Shown in pieces: positions 1 to 8,365 of a DNA stretch of 64,000 nt. The notes below the pieces were generated by a model. The model saw nothing but the letters and a program-made list of their open reading frames with translations. It was not told the DNA's origin and did no database searches. Position 1 is the first letter of the stretch. Every line of letters starts with the position of its first letter. A program made the translations under genes and the position numbers. The stretch is from assembly GCA_030150405.1 (NCBI GenBank), contig JASLFU010000015.1:24335-88334 (forward strand), in the 5' to 3' direction. This DNA comes from Ignatzschineria sp. (GTDB lineage Bacteria; Pseudomonadota; Gammaproteobacteria; Cardiobacteriales; Wohlfahrtiimonadaceae).

Positions 1-2
1 CG

Positions 3-215
3 AAAACACGCAAAATAATCATAGCAAACGGGTTTGAGACGCTCGATGGCTGTCTTGATCGACATGGTATTCCTACATCGATGCTTGAGGAGGTTATGCA
101 GCATCCCGCCAATCGCCCGCTCGCCACACTTCCCATTATTTTACCGGCGAGAACTCAAATCGCCGTGCCGGAGATCGCCCCAGATACCCAAGAGGATATT
201 AATTTATGGAGTTAG
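3..215 (+). CDS. X: Phage tail protein X (GpX family), 5' truncated by window edge
   Basis: Reading frame 3 is open from the first bases to a TAG at 213-215, giving 70 visible residues. The residues LDGCLDRHG, a later NRPLATLP and the LPARTQIAVPEI ending match the GpX family, a small tail protein of P2-like phages. It overlaps the endolysin start (ATG 206) by 10 bases. Its place directly before the lysis genes is the same as in P2. The start codon lies left of the window. Confidence 0.8.
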   Translation, partial: KTRKIIIANGFETLDGCLDRHGIPTSMLEEVMQHPANRPLATLPIILPARTQIAVPEIAPDTQEDINLWS

Positions 216-742
216 ACAAACAGAGAGAAGCCCGCTTCCAGGCGTATACAGATGAAGTGATACGCATCGAAGGCGGCTACGTTAATGACCCCGTTGACCC
301 CGGCGGCGAGACGAAATATGGCATTACGCTCAATACGGCTCGCAGATTTGGCTACAACGGTCGCATGATCGACCTCACAAAAGAGGAAGCAAAAGAGATC
401 TATCGGAAAGGGTATTGGAATAACACCATTGCCCCCTATATCGCGCACGATGTGGCGTTTAATTACTACCTACTCATGATCCACGCGGGGCAGCGGCAAG
501 CGACCAAGATTTTGCAAAGAGCCGTAGGGGTAGAGGCGGACGGCGTTGCCGGCGTAAAGACGATGAACGCCATTAGCCAAAAGAGCCCCGAGGAGATTGC
601 CGGCTATCTCTACTTTGAGACGCTCGATTTTTATGTATCGATCAGCCCCAACACAAAATATAAGTATTTAAAGGGCTGGCGTAATCGGCTACGTGCAGCC
701 CAAAAGATTAACTGGGAGAGGAGGATCGCAGAATATGTATAA
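206..742 (+). CDS. Endolysin, glycoside hydrolase 108 type
   Basis: This 178-residue protein should cleave the glycan strands of peptidoglycan to release phage particles. Residues about 16-32 carry the GH108 signature (EGGYVNDPVDPGGETKYGIT), with Glu16 the expected catalytic acid. The C-terminal half (about 90-175) resembles the peptidoglycan-binding region that follows GH108 domains. No signal peptide is seen, so export should depend on a holin. It occupies the place of P2 gene K, which encodes an unrelated endolysin. It overlaps X upstream and the next lipoprotein gene (735) downstream. Confidence 0.92.
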   Translation: MELDKQREARFQAYTDEVIRIEGGYVNDPVDPGGETKYGITLNTARRFGYNGRMIDLTKEEAKEIYRKGYWNNTIAPYIAHDVAFNYYLLMIHAGQRQATKILQRAVGVEADGVAGVKTMNAISQKSPEEIAGYLYFETLDFYVSISPNTKYKYLKGWRNRLRAAQKINWERRIAEYV

Positions 743-977
743 ACAAAAAAGACCGGAAGACCCCTTAAAAGGGTTGTTGATGATAGCCCTTGGCTTAATC
801 GTGATTGCGATTGTATCGGGATGCACCAATCCCCGGCCAGAGCTAGAAGGTGGCGCATTTGCACCCGCGGGTTTTTGCGAATCATACGAGCTTAAAGAGA
901 TCTATAAAGATGATTCGCTAAAAGTGCAGCTCGAAAAGCTCGAAGAGAACACCACTTACCAGAGGCTTTGCAGATGA
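735..977 (+). CDS. Small phage lipoprotein, possible outer-membrane spanin-like
   Basis: The chosen start (ATG 735) overlaps the endolysin end by 8 bases; an earlier in-frame ATG at 693 lies deep inside that gene. The 80-residue product has an N-terminal hydrophobic segment (about 12-29) ending in a lipobox-like IVSGC. The mature part has an FC pair and ends in RLCR, a layout much like the o-spanin at 1367-1564 (FC ... KLC). It may be a second spanin-type lipoprotein or another lysis accessory. The lipoprotein nature is visible; the lysis role is inferred from position. Confidence 0.65.
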   Translation: MYKQKRPEDPLKGLLMIALGLIVIAIVSGCTNPRPELEGGAFAPAGFCESYELKEIYKDDSLKVQLEKLEENTTYQRLCR

Positions 978-1216
978 CGAAACTGATTAAAAAAGCAGAC
1001 GGCACAATCTGCCAGAACAAAGCACTCGCTTTTTTAGGTGCTCTGGTGGGTGCAGTGGTGCTTATTATCCTCGCGCTTAAAGAAGCGAGCGGCTTAGAGA
1101 TTCTTTTCCCCGCTTATTTGCTTGCAACGCTCGGGCAACTGCCAAGCAAGGGCCTGCACGATTTAGGGCGCTTAAAGGTGGAAGCGCAAGGATTAAAAGG
1201 AAAGGAGCAGCCATGA
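974..1216 (+). CDS. Putative holin, small membrane protein
   Basis: An ATGA overlap with the upstream gene sets the start at 974. The 80-residue protein has two hydrophobic stretches (about 18-37 and 43-56) separated by a short charged turn (KEAS), and a basic C-terminal tail. This fits a class II-like holin, the pore former that releases the endolysin. It lies between lysis genes, which supports the assignment. It also resembles small membrane proteins of unknown function in Haemophilus-type prophages, so the holin role is an inference. Confidence 0.6.
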   Translation: MTKLIKKADGTICQNKALAFLGALVGAVVLIILALKEASGLEILFPAYLLATLGQLPSKGLHDLGRLKVEAQGLKGKEQP

Positions 1217-1446
1217 TGCAGGTAATTAGCAATGTTTTGGTGATGGTGTTTGGGCTTCTCTCTTTAGCGCTGGGGATTCTCTTTAAGCATGAGCGCAAAG
1301 AGCACGATAGAACCGAAAAAGCGCTTAAAAAAGCAGAAGGAAAGGCAAAAGCATTGGAGATTAAAGATGAGGTTAAAACTACTAATCGCAATGATAAGCG
1401 CGATATTCGCCACAGGATGCGCGAAAAAGGTTATCTACGAGATTGA
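1213..1446 (+). CDS. Inner-membrane spanin (Rz/LysB-like)
   Basis: The 77-residue protein has one N-terminal membrane segment (about 3-24) followed by a highly charged, probably coiled-coil region (HERKEHDRTEKALKKAEGKA). This is the layout of i-spanins, which link the inner membrane to the o-spanin and help fuse the two membranes at lysis. The start overlaps the holin-like gene by ATGA. The o-spanin gene (1367-1564) begins inside it in another frame, the usual nested Rz/Rz1 arrangement. Confidence 0.72.
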   Translation: MMQVISNVLVMVFGLLSLALGILFKHERKEHDRTEKALKKAEGKAKALEIKDEVKTTNRNDKRDIRHRMREKGYLRD

Positions 1447-1564
1447 TTTTTGCGATGCATTCCCGCCGATCATGGCATCGAGCCAAGATACTAAAGAGAC
1501 GCTCGAGCAGATCGAAACACGGAATGACATCTATTTTAAGTTATGCGGTGAAAGAAATGAGTGA
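1367..1564 (+). CDS. Outer-membrane spanin lipoprotein (Rz1/LysC-like)
   Basis: The 65-residue product begins with a typical lipoprotein signal (MRLKLLIAMISAIFATGC), Cys18 being the lipid-anchored residue. The mature part contains DFCDAFPPIMASSQDTKETL and ends KLCGERNE, the pattern of LysC/Rz1 proteins (CxxxxPP, then SSQDTxET, then a late Cys). It starts inside the i-spanin gene in the +1 frame and continues past it. An in-frame start at 1289 would remove the signal peptide from the N-terminus and is rejected. Confidence 0.8.
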   Translation: MRLKLLIAMISAIFATGCAKKVIYEIDFCDAFPPIMASSQDTKETLEQIETRNDIYFKLCGERNE

Positions 1565-1844
1565 ACCAAACGCAAAGTTAATTACAACAGTATTTGGCGT
1601 TGCAGTATCGATTTTGCTTGCGATTGCGGGCTGGTACTTCAAAAGCACAAATACAAACATCGCAGTGATTGCGCAATCGCTCAATGAGCTCACCATTAGC
1701 CAGCGGGAGCTCTTTGTAAAGCTCGAGAACTTTGAGCGCCATCTTTCACGCTCGGATCAAAACATGCAGGCGCTGGGGCAACGGATTAACAAGCTCGAGA
1801 TCCGCATTGAGCGGCATGATGAGATTTTAAAGGGTGGGCGATGA
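1557..1844 (+). CDS. Membrane-anchored coiled-coil phage protein, unknown function
   Basis: The start at 1557 overlaps the o-spanin end by 8 bases. The 95-residue protein has one membrane segment (about 8-25) and a long amphipathic helix (about 35-90) with heptad-like spacing of Leu and Ile. It sits between the spanins and tail completion gene R. It could modulate lysis or be a further spanin-like component; no family is recognised with confidence. Confidence 0.6.
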   Translation: MSEPNAKLITTVFGVAVSILLAIAGWYFKSTNTNIAVIAQSLNELTISQRELFVKLENFERHLSRSDQNMQALGQRINKLEIRIERHDEILKGGR

Positions 1845-2206
1845 TTAACGACTTAAAAGCCACGCTTTTGCCATACGTAAGAGACGCCACAAGCGTAGAT
1901 GTGTGGATCGATGAAGGCCGGGCGAAAGTGCTCGGCAGAACGCAAATGCGGGATGAAGAGATCGTGATCGATATTTGGGATATTAACCCCGGGCAAGACC
2001 ACAACATTATCGCAGCCGCTGGGCTCTGGTATGAAGAGAACGAAAAGCGCCTCCCCAAGCACGAAAAAGAGGCGGGGTTTGAGTACGACACCATCATCGC
2101 GAACGAAAGCGACGTGGGCTTACAAATTCGGCTTAAAGTGCGCCGTAAATATATTTTTGAGCAGACGGAGGAAGGGTTAATCGATGGAAGATTCTGCGAT
2201 CCGTAA
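1841..2206 (+). CDS. R: Tail completion protein R (GpR-like)
   Basis: This 121-residue soluble protein sits immediately before the S homologue, where P2 gene R lies. R proteins finish the top of the contractile tail so that it can join the head. The central acidic DIWDINPGQDHN segment and following amphipathic stretch are compatible with the GpR family, but similarity is weak by eye and the call leans on gene order. It overlaps the upstream gene by ATGA and S by 23 bases. Confidence 0.65.
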   Translation: MINDLKATLLPYVRDATSVDVWIDEGRAKVLGRTQMRDEEIVIDIWDINPGQDHNIIAAAGLWYEENEKRLPKHEKEAGFEYDTIIANESDVGLQIRLKVRRKYIFEQTEEGLIDGRFCDP

Positions 2207-2633
2207 TCCATTTTTGGGGATTTTAGAGACGGTAGAGCCCAAGAACCGCCGCAAGATTGCACGGGCGATCTCACGAGAGGTAAGGGCAAAGCAGTCCGAT
2301 CGGATTCTTGCAAACGTGGATTCCGAAGGGAGCGCATACCCGCCACGGCGAAAAAGCACTCGCAGGCGGGTAAAAAAACGCCCGGCAAAGATGTTCCAAA
2401 AGCTTGGCAGGCGTAGCCGCTTACGCATGCGCAGTAATGCAAATGTAGCGGCAGTGGAGATTAACCCCAAAGATGCGCTTATCGCTAGAACGCACCATTA
2501 CGGCCTAAAGGAGCGCATCGGCAGAAAGCAGGTACACCGCTTTGAGAAACGCCCGCTTTTAGGCTTTGGCAAAGAGGAAGAGAAGCTTATTGGGGATCTT
2601 GTTTTAAAGAGTATCGCAGAGGGATTTAAGTAA
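2184..2633 (+). CDS. S: Virion morphogenesis / tail completion protein S
   Basis: The 149-residue protein has the GpS-like N-terminal pattern RRKIARAISREVRAKQSDRI followed by GSAYPPRR and a very basic middle region. GpS acts with GpR in tail completion. It overlaps R by 23 bases and its stop overlaps the start of V (TAATG), so the three are probably translationally coupled. The length agrees with the family. Confidence 0.85.
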   Translation: MEDSAIRNPFLGILETVEPKNRRKIARAISREVRAKQSDRILANVDSEGSAYPPRRKSTRRRVKKRPAKMFQKLGRRSRLRMRSNANVAAVEINPKDALIARTHHYGLKERIGRKQVHRFEKRPLLGFGKEEEKLIGDLVLKSIAEGFK

Positions 2634-3271
2634 TGTTACCAACCGACAGTACCCGCAAAATTGCAGAAGTAGTGAAGCGCGCAACGATTGTGGGCGTAAA
2701 AGAGGAGGGCGGCGAAATCTTGGTGCAAGCCGAGTATGAAGAGGGAGCACTCACCCCGTGGATGCGCTATGCAAAGCCCTTTATCGGAGGCACCAAAATC
2801 TTTACTTATCCCGCCATTGGCACAGGGGGAGAAGTCTTTAGCGAAGCGGGTGAAAACGAGGTGAACATCTTTTACCCCACCGAAGATCACACAAGCGATT
2901 TTAGCGGCTTAGGGGCAGATGATTTTTTAATCCTCTTTAAAAATGGGGACAAAATTCACCACAAAGGGGGCGAGCTCACCATCACCACCAGCGGTAAGGC
3001 AAGCGTAAACGCCCAGAGCGTAGAGGTAAACAGTACCCGCACCACCGTAAACTCAAGCCAGATCAATCTCAATGGCAATGTAAAAGTGGCGGGGAGCTTT
3101 AGCCAGGTATCGGGCGGCGCCAGAAGCCGAAGCGGATACACCGCAAGCTTTACTGCGCCCGTTACATTCCGTGCCCCCGTGTATGCAACAGCAGATATCA
3201 CAATTAATGGCATTCCATTTGCCACACATAAACACGACACGCCGGCGGGCATGAGTAGCACACCAGAGTAA
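2633..3271 (+). CDS. V: Baseplate spike protein V
   Basis: The 212-residue protein is the P2 GpV type membrane-piercing spike. It has an N-terminal OB-fold-like region (about 15-110), then a Thr/Ser/Val-rich repetitive region (about 118-175) expected to form a trimeric beta-helix needle. A near-terminal HKHDTP motif resembles the His-x-His that binds metal at the spike tip. The start overlaps the S stop as TAATG. Neighbours W, J and I complete the baseplate module. Confidence 0.92.
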   Translation: MLPTDSTRKIAEVVKRATIVGVKEEGGEILVQAEYEEGALTPWMRYAKPFIGGTKIFTYPAIGTGGEVFSEAGENEVNIFYPTEDHTSDFSGLGADDFLILFKNGDKIHHKGGELTITTSGKASVNAQSVEVNSTRTTVNSSQINLNGNVKVAGSFSQVSGGARSRSGYTASFTAPVTFRAPVYATADITINGIPFATHKHDTPAGMSSTPE

Positions 3272-3280
3272 GGAGGGAGA

Positions 3281-3625
3281 ATGATTAGCAGAGAAACGGG
3301 ATTACCCATCTCAGAAAATGAGCATATTATCCAATCGCTCTTCGATATTGCCACCACAGAAGTGGGCACACGGGTAATGCGCAGAAATTATGGCTCGATC
3401 TTAATTCCTTCGATTGATGCGCCGCTTAACGCTATTACCCGCATGCAGATCGCAAGCTCACTCACCTTGGCTTTTGCGCAATTTGAACCGAGAGCCGAGG
3501 TGCGTGCGATTCAGCTCACGGCGGATAGAGAAGGGCGCACCGAGATTTTGATTGATGCCATCAACAAGCGCACAGCAGAGCGCTTTAAGGGGCAGATTGA
3601 TAGAGAGGGAGCGAGGTTACAGTAA
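3281..3625 (+). CDS. W: Baseplate wedge protein W (gp25-like)
   Basis: The 114-residue protein has the W/gp25 pattern: an early acidic stretch (ISENEHIIQSLFDIATTEVG), then GTRVMRRNYGS and IPSIDAPL. It is a baseplate wedge component of contractile tails. An AAGGAGG Shine-Dalgarno sequence precedes ATG 3281. Its stop overlaps the start of J (TAATG). Confidence 0.92.
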   Translation: MISRETGLPISENEHIIQSLFDIATTEVGTRVMRRNYGSILIPSIDAPLNAITRMQIASSLTLAFAQFEPRAEVRAIQLTADREGRTEILIDAINKRTAERFKGQIDREGARLQ

Positions 3626-4512
3626 TGATTCGCAATTTACCCATCCCCACATTTTTTAAAGAGCTCGATTTTGAGAAGGAGCTCGAAGCGATTACGCAAG
3701 ATTTTTTAAAGCGCTCGCCAGAGTACGAAGAAGTTTATCTCGAGAGCGACCCCATTCGAAAAGTTTTAGAGGCGTGGGCGTATGACAGAGTAAACCTTAA
3801 AAACCAATATAACGAGGATTTGAGACAGGTGCTTTTACCCTATGCGACAAAAGAGAACCTCGATAACCTTGCGTGGAATCACCTTATTGAGCGCCGATTA
3901 ATTGACGCAGGCGACCCCGAGGCAATCCCGCCCATTCCGCCCACTTATGAGAGCGATGAGGAATTACGCTACCGCGCGCAAACGGCGGACAGATTAGCAC
4001 TCACGGCAGGCCCGGCATCGGCTTATGATCGCTTAACGATTGAAGCAGCGCCAGACATAAAAGAGGGTAAAACGATTCTCCCCACGCCGAAAGAGGGTGA
4101 AGTGCATATCGTGGTAAGAGCGCGCGAAGGAGTAGACGGAATGGGCACGCCATCGCAAGAGCTGATGAATAAAATTCACGATTATTTGAGTGCAGAAGAT
4201 AAACGCCCGGTAAATGACAAAGTGATTGTGCATCCCTCACGCCCAAAGCGAGTAAATATCGTTTTAGAAGCGCACTACAAGCTCGGCTTTAGTAAAGCGC
4301 AGCTTGATCGGGAGATCACCGCAAAACTGATGGCGGCGAATGATGAGAAGCAATTGGGCGAAGCGCTCACACTGAACGAAATTCACGCCCGCAGCCGCAT
4401 TACGGGGGTAGATAACATCATTATTCTATCGCCAAAAGCAGATATCGAACCCGAGTTTGATGAGTTTATCTATATCGAAAATTTAGAGATTACGGAGCCC
4501 GACGAAGAATGA
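3625..4512 (+). CDS. J: Baseplate assembly protein J
   Basis: The 295-residue protein matches GpJ in length, position and the central motif region (YESDEELRYRAQTADRLALT, then GPASAYDRLTIEAAP). J forms the outer baseplate wedge. It is coupled to W by TAATG and to I by an ATGA overlap at 4509. The sequence is complete with no sign of damage. Confidence 0.93.
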   Translation: MIRNLPIPTFFKELDFEKELEAITQDFLKRSPEYEEVYLESDPIRKVLEAWAYDRVNLKNQYNEDLRQVLLPYATKENLDNLAWNHLIERRLIDAGDPEAIPPIPPTYESDEELRYRAQTADRLALTAGPASAYDRLTIEAAPDIKEGKTILPTPKEGEVHIVVRAREGVDGMGTPSQELMNKIHDYLSAEDKRPVNDKVIVHPSRPKRVNIVLEAHYKLGFSKAQLDREITAKLMAANDEKQLGEALTLNEIHARSRITGVDNIIILSPKADIEPEFDEFIYIENLEITEPDEE

Positions 4513-5024
4513 CGCAAGAGAGAGAATCGCTACTCCCAAATACAAGTACAAAGTTTGAGCGAGATTTAGAGATGACCGGCTATTTCGCTGGCCGTCCCGA
4601 GACTGCTTTTAACTTCTCAGACATCTGGTGCCCGCACCGTTGCCCGGTGGAGTTACTGCCGTGGCTCGCATGGACACGTGATGTAGAAGGCTTTGATAAT
4701 ACCTGGGATGAAGCGCGCAAGCGCAATACGATCGCCGCAGCGCCCGAAATCAACCGCTTAAAGGGCACAGTAGCGAGCGTAAAAAAAGCGATGAAAGCGG
4801 CAGGCTTTGGAAAGATCGTTTTAAAAGAGCGCGCGGGGCACTGGGCAGAGTATGAAGTGGAGATCGAAAACCCGCTGACAAATCAGCAATATAAAAACGC
4901 CGTGGAGATCTTAATACACACAAATCCCGCGCGAAACCGCTTAGTACGCATCGAATTTACCCGCGCGATTCTGCATAACAACAAGATTTTAAGAAATGGA
5001 GAGTATCTATATGGAACAAAATAA
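4509..5024 (+). CDS. I: Tail protein I
   Basis: The 171-residue protein carries the GpI signature WCPHRCPVELLPWLAWTRDV followed by WDEARKR and a LKGTVASVKKAM region. It is a baseplate protein that connects to the tail fibres. It overlaps J by 4 bases, and its last codons overlap the tail-fibre start at 5011. Confidence 0.94.
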   Translation: MTQERESLLPNTSTKFERDLEMTGYFAGRPETAFNFSDIWCPHRCPVELLPWLAWTRDVEGFDNTWDEARKRNTIAAAPEINRLKGTVASVKKAMKAAGFGKIVLKERAGHWAEYEVEIENPLTNQQYKNAVEILIHTNPARNRLVRIEFTRAILHNNKILRNGEYLYGTK

Positions 5025-6531
5025 GCGAGCAACGAGAGAACAGCCCGCAGTAACAGCAGATCTTCATCTCGACCATAAACTAATTAAGCCTGAGGACAGG
5101 CTCGAAAAGATCCGCATCTATCGAGAGCTCCACCCCGTATTAGGGGGCCAGCCCACGGACGAGCGAGACAATCCGAATGACAACAACACCGCGCTCGATC
5201 TTGCTTGTACGATTAAGCACGACAGAGAGAAGACAGAAGAGGCGCTAAGCGGAAAGCTCGACACGCCAGAGACAATTGGCGATGGTCCTGCATATATGCT
5301 TGCGGGGGCAGGCGGTGTGATAACAGCTATTGATACAACAAAAGCATTCCATGAGTACGATGAGACAATGTTTTTTAGAGATAACACCGATAATTCTAGC
5401 CCAAATAGAATTAATATGGGGATGGTAGTAACACACCCTAGAGACCCGAGATATAAGTTTGCGATTGGGCAGACTGGTTATTCGGGAACTAGGACGTTCA
5501 CCATTCGTAGAATTTGTCCTGGTGGTGATGATCACTTTGAACTTTTACATGACCAAAACACCTACCCCGACAAATCGGGCTTCCTTCGCGCTTCAGGCTC
5601 AGCAAACGCACTCACAGAATCGGATCGAACATCATCGCTCGGCACATCAACAACGCTCGTTGCAAGTCAGAAGCTTGTGAATGATGTGAGTACTCGAACA
5701 ACAACTGCACAGAATAGAGCTAATGACGCATATACTCTAGCGAATTCAAAATGGTCGCCACAGTCTACAGTAGGTACAGGCAACATCGTACGCAAGAGCA
5801 TTACAGACTCTCTAGATACTCGTGTGACTAGCGCTCATAATAGAGCTGATAGCGCTTATAATCTAGCGAATTCAAAATGGTCACCGCAGGATACGATCGG
5901 TAGTGGAAAGCTGATGAGAGAGGGCGCTTTTGGCGTTGGCTCTTATTTAGATTTGAGGAAAGAAACTAATAAATTCTGGAAAGCTCCATCCACTACATTT
6001 GGTAAGGGGACGTGGTTCGGGTTTGCCTCGGAGGCTGAACTCGGTTTCTCATCTAGCGGTACGTATGGTTCTGCAATTATTAATGGACAATATAGAGACA
6101 AAACTGGTGGGGCGGGTAGTGCAAACGTACTGTTCCTTTCAAACAGAATAAAATATCGCTATCAAACAGATGAATCTTCATGGAGTGCCGTACAAACCTT
6201 AGCAACTACCGCCGACTCAGATAGAGCATACGATCGGGCTAACGATGCTAGAACAAGAGCTATTAATGCACAGAGTAGAGCTGATAGTGCTTATAGCATT
6301 GCAAATAAGAAAACAGATAAGAGCGATACAGCAGCGCTCGGAAACGCGGAGTGGACAAGCTGGAAGACTCAAGAGTCGGGGGGTAATAATTTCGGATACG
6401 GCGGCTCACTGAGTTATGCGTTAAGCGATGTTCCCGCCAATGCTGTTGTTTGCAGAGCAGAGTACAGGCCGTCAGGTAGTGATAGGCAATCAAGAGTTCA
6501 ATACAGAAGAATCATCAGAACGGGTAAATAA
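5011..6531 (+). CDS. H: Tail fibre protein H with internal repeats
   Basis: The start at 5011 is preferred over 4996 because GGAGAG lies 7 bases upstream. The 506-residue protein begins with a conserved baseplate-attachment region and then has a variable shaft. Units with RANDAY or RADSAY followed by TLANSKWSPQ recur near 5713 and 5839, and a shorter RADSAYSIANKK near 6275; all look like coiled-coil shaft repeats. The C-terminal domain (after about 6330) should be the receptor-binding tip. It lies between I and the fibre-assembly gene, as in P2. Confidence 0.9.
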   Translation: MEQNKRATREQPAVTADLHLDHKLIKPEDRLEKIRIYRELHPVLGGQPTDERDNPNDNNTALDLACTIKHDREKTEEALSGKLDTPETIGDGPAYMLAGAGGVITAIDTTKAFHEYDETMFFRDNTDNSSPNRINMGMVVTHPRDPRYKFAIGQTGYSGTRTFTIRRICPGGDDHFELLHDQNTYPDKSGFLRASGSANALTESDRTSSLGTSTTLVASQKLVNDVSTRTTTAQNRANDAYTLANSKWSPQSTVGTGNIVRKSITDSLDTRVTSAHNRADSAYNLANSKWSPQDTIGSGKLMREGAFGVGSYLDLRKETNKFWKAPSTTFGKGTWFGFASEAELGFSSSGTYGSAIINGQYRDKTGGAGSANVLFLSNRIKYRYQTDESSWSAVQTLATTADSDRAYDRANDARTRAINAQSRADSAYSIANKKTDKSDTAALGNAEWTSWKTQESGGNNFGYGGSLSYALSDVPANAVVCRAEYRPSGSDRQSRVQYRRIIRTGK

Positions 6532-6533
6532 TC

Positions 6534-7010
6534 ATGAAAGATAAAAACAATCAAATTTATATCGCAGTTGCAATGAAAGATTCGGCAATCTCCTTTTACA
6601 ACTTAACAGTGCATGAAGATGACATTCTCGGCATTGTGAGCGCAGAAGAGTACGAGCAATTGCAACATGAATCGCATGTGAATCAGAAAGATTTACGCGC
6701 GTACATTGATAAAGACGGTAATCGTAAAATCGGGGCATTCGATAACACGCAACCCTCTCAATTTCATTTCTGGAATGAGAAAAAAGCAGGTTGGGATATC
6801 ACAGAAGAAAAAAAGGCAGAGCTCGAAGCAATCGAAAAACAACGTGAATTACAGCAGCTACACGACGATCTCGACAACATCGAACGCCAGATTACGAGGT
6901 TAGAACGCATCAGACAGCGTACGGAGACGGAAGAGCAAGAGCTCGATCGTTTGATTGATGAGTCGACAGAGATTTATCGCAAAATTAAAGCAGCAGAGGG
7001 AGAAGAGTAA
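6534..7010 (+). CDS. Tail fibre assembly protein (Tfa/GpG-like)
   Basis: The 158-residue protein directly follows the fibre gene. An N-terminal beta-rich part (about 1-90) includes DKDGNRKIGAF and FHFWNEKKAGWDIT, as in fibre-assembly chaperones. The C-terminal half is a long charged coiled coil. It probably helps the fibre tip fold or stays attached to it. The family assignment rests on position and partial resemblance. Confidence 0.7.
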   Translation: MKDKNNQIYIAVAMKDSAISFYNLTVHEDDILGIVSAEEYEQLQHESHVNQKDLRAYIDKDGNRKIGAFDNTQPSQFHFWNEKKAGWDITEEKKAELEAIEKQRELQQLHDDLDNIERQITRLERIRQRTETEEQELDRLIDESTEIYRKIKAAEGEE

Positions 7011-7190
7011 ATGAAGGTTTTAAAAGAGTTTAAGCTTGGCAACAGGCTTTACGGCAAAGGCGATACATTCGCCAGCAAAGATAAAGCGCAAACAGCGGCG
7101 CTTGTAAATGGGGGGTATATCGGGCAGGTAGCAGACGCCCGCACAAAAGCAAAAAAAGACGCTAACAAAGACGCAAAAGGAGCGAAGTAA
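7011..7190 (+). CDS. Small phage protein between fibre and sheath genes
   Basis: A 59-codon frame runs from ATG 7011, right after the previous stop, to TAA 7188-7190, which overlaps the sheath start as TAATG. The product begins MKVLKEFKLGNRLYGKGD and ends in a Lys/Ala-rich tail (KAKKDANKDAKGAK). The tight spacing on both sides argues that it is translated. No function is recognised. Possible roles include a minor tail component or a translational coupler for the sheath gene. Confidence 0.7.
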   Translation: MKVLKEFKLGNRLYGKGDTFASKDKAQTAALVNGGYIGQVADARTKAKKDANKDAKGAK

Positions 7191-8362
7191 TGACAAAGTT
7201 TGTTCATGGCGTAAGCCTGAAAGTGGATAAGCGGGGCTATATCCCTGTGATTTCGCCAGCAATGGCGGTAATCGGCTTAATTGCCACCGCAAATGATGCA
7301 GATGAGGATTTCTACCCCCTTAATCATGGTGTATTAATCACCGATATTAACGAAGCGATTATGAAGGCGGGGGAATCGGGCACGCTTAAAGCGGCGCTTG
7401 AGGATATTAAAAAGGAATCCTCGCCAGAGATTGTGGTGATTCGTGTAGAAGAGGGCGACACCGAAGAAGACACAATCGCCAATGTGATTGGAGAAGTCAC
7501 GGAAGATGGCAAACTTACAGGGATTGAAGCATTAGCCCTTGCAAGCCAACATGCGGGCAAAACGCCGCGCATTTTAGTCTGCCCGAAGTATGACGAAAAT
7601 GACGCCGTTCGCCTAAAAATGGCGAATACCGCTAAGAAGATGTTTGCCTTTACCTATTTAAGTCTTAACGATGCGGAGACGATTCCTGATGCGATTAAAG
7701 CGCGGGAAAAGCTCTCAAGCGGATATGCGATGCTCTTTTATAACAACGCATTAGCGTATGACCCCGCAATTAAAGGGGAAGGCATGCGCTATTCTGTGGC
7801 GCAAATTGCGGGCTTGCGGGCACGCTTAGATATGGAGCGCGGCTGGCATAAGTCGATCTCTAATGAGGTATTGGCAGAAGCAACGGACGTAAATAAGCCG
7901 GTAACTTTCGCGAAGATTAACCCACAAGGCACAGGCGCAAACGCACTGAATGCCGAGGGAATTAGCGTTTTAGTGCATGATGGTGGCATCAAAACATGGG
8001 GTAACCGTACAGCGGCGGCAGATGATACGAGCGATTTTTTCGAAGTAGCGAACCGCACCGAGAGTTATTTTGCGATTGAGGCGGGGAACTTCCTCTCTAA
8101 TCTCTTGCAAGATCAGCCGATGACGCCGGTAAATATCGAGCGCTTTGCAGCACAATATAACAATGTTTTGGGCGCACATACGCAAGCAGGGCGCATTTTG
8201 GGCGGGCAAGTCGTGCTTGACCCAAATCTCAATAGCCGTGATGACTTAATGCAGGGTAAACCGGCATGGGTGCTTGAGATTACCGCTGTTCCACCAATTG
8301 AGGGACCGCAATTAACTATCCGTTTAACGGACCGATTCATTATGACTGCAGTGGGAGCATAA
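7190..8362 (+). CDS. FI: Contractile tail sheath protein FI
   Basis: The 390-residue protein is the P2 FI type sheath subunit. It begins FVHGVSLKVDKRGYIPVISP and has the sheath-like central region and C-terminal TAVPPIEGPQLTIRLTDRF. The sheath contracts to drive the tube through the envelope. It is followed by the tube gene after 3 bases, as in P2. Length agrees with the family. Confidence 0.95.
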   Translation: MTKFVHGVSLKVDKRGYIPVISPAMAVIGLIATANDADEDFYPLNHGVLITDINEAIMKAGESGTLKAALEDIKKESSPEIVVIRVEEGDTEEDTIANVIGEVTEDGKLTGIEALALASQHAGKTPRILVCPKYDENDAVRLKMANTAKKMFAFTYLSLNDAETIPDAIKAREKLSSGYAMLFYNNALAYDPAIKGEGMRYSVAQIAGLRARLDMERGWHKSISNEVLAEATDVNKPVTFAKINPQGTGANALNAEGISVLVHDGGIKTWGNRTAAADDTSDFFEVANRTESYFAIEAGNFLSNLLQDQPMTPVNIERFAAQYNNVLGAHTQAGRILGGQVVLDPNLNSRDDLMQGKPAWVLEITAVPPIEGPQLTIRLTDRFIMTAVGA

Positions 8363-8365
8363 ATT

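Noticed and set aside
1786..2442. Minus-strand frame of 218 residues across R and S
   Set aside because: R and S are supported by P2 gene order and overlaps; the antisense frame has no domain features.
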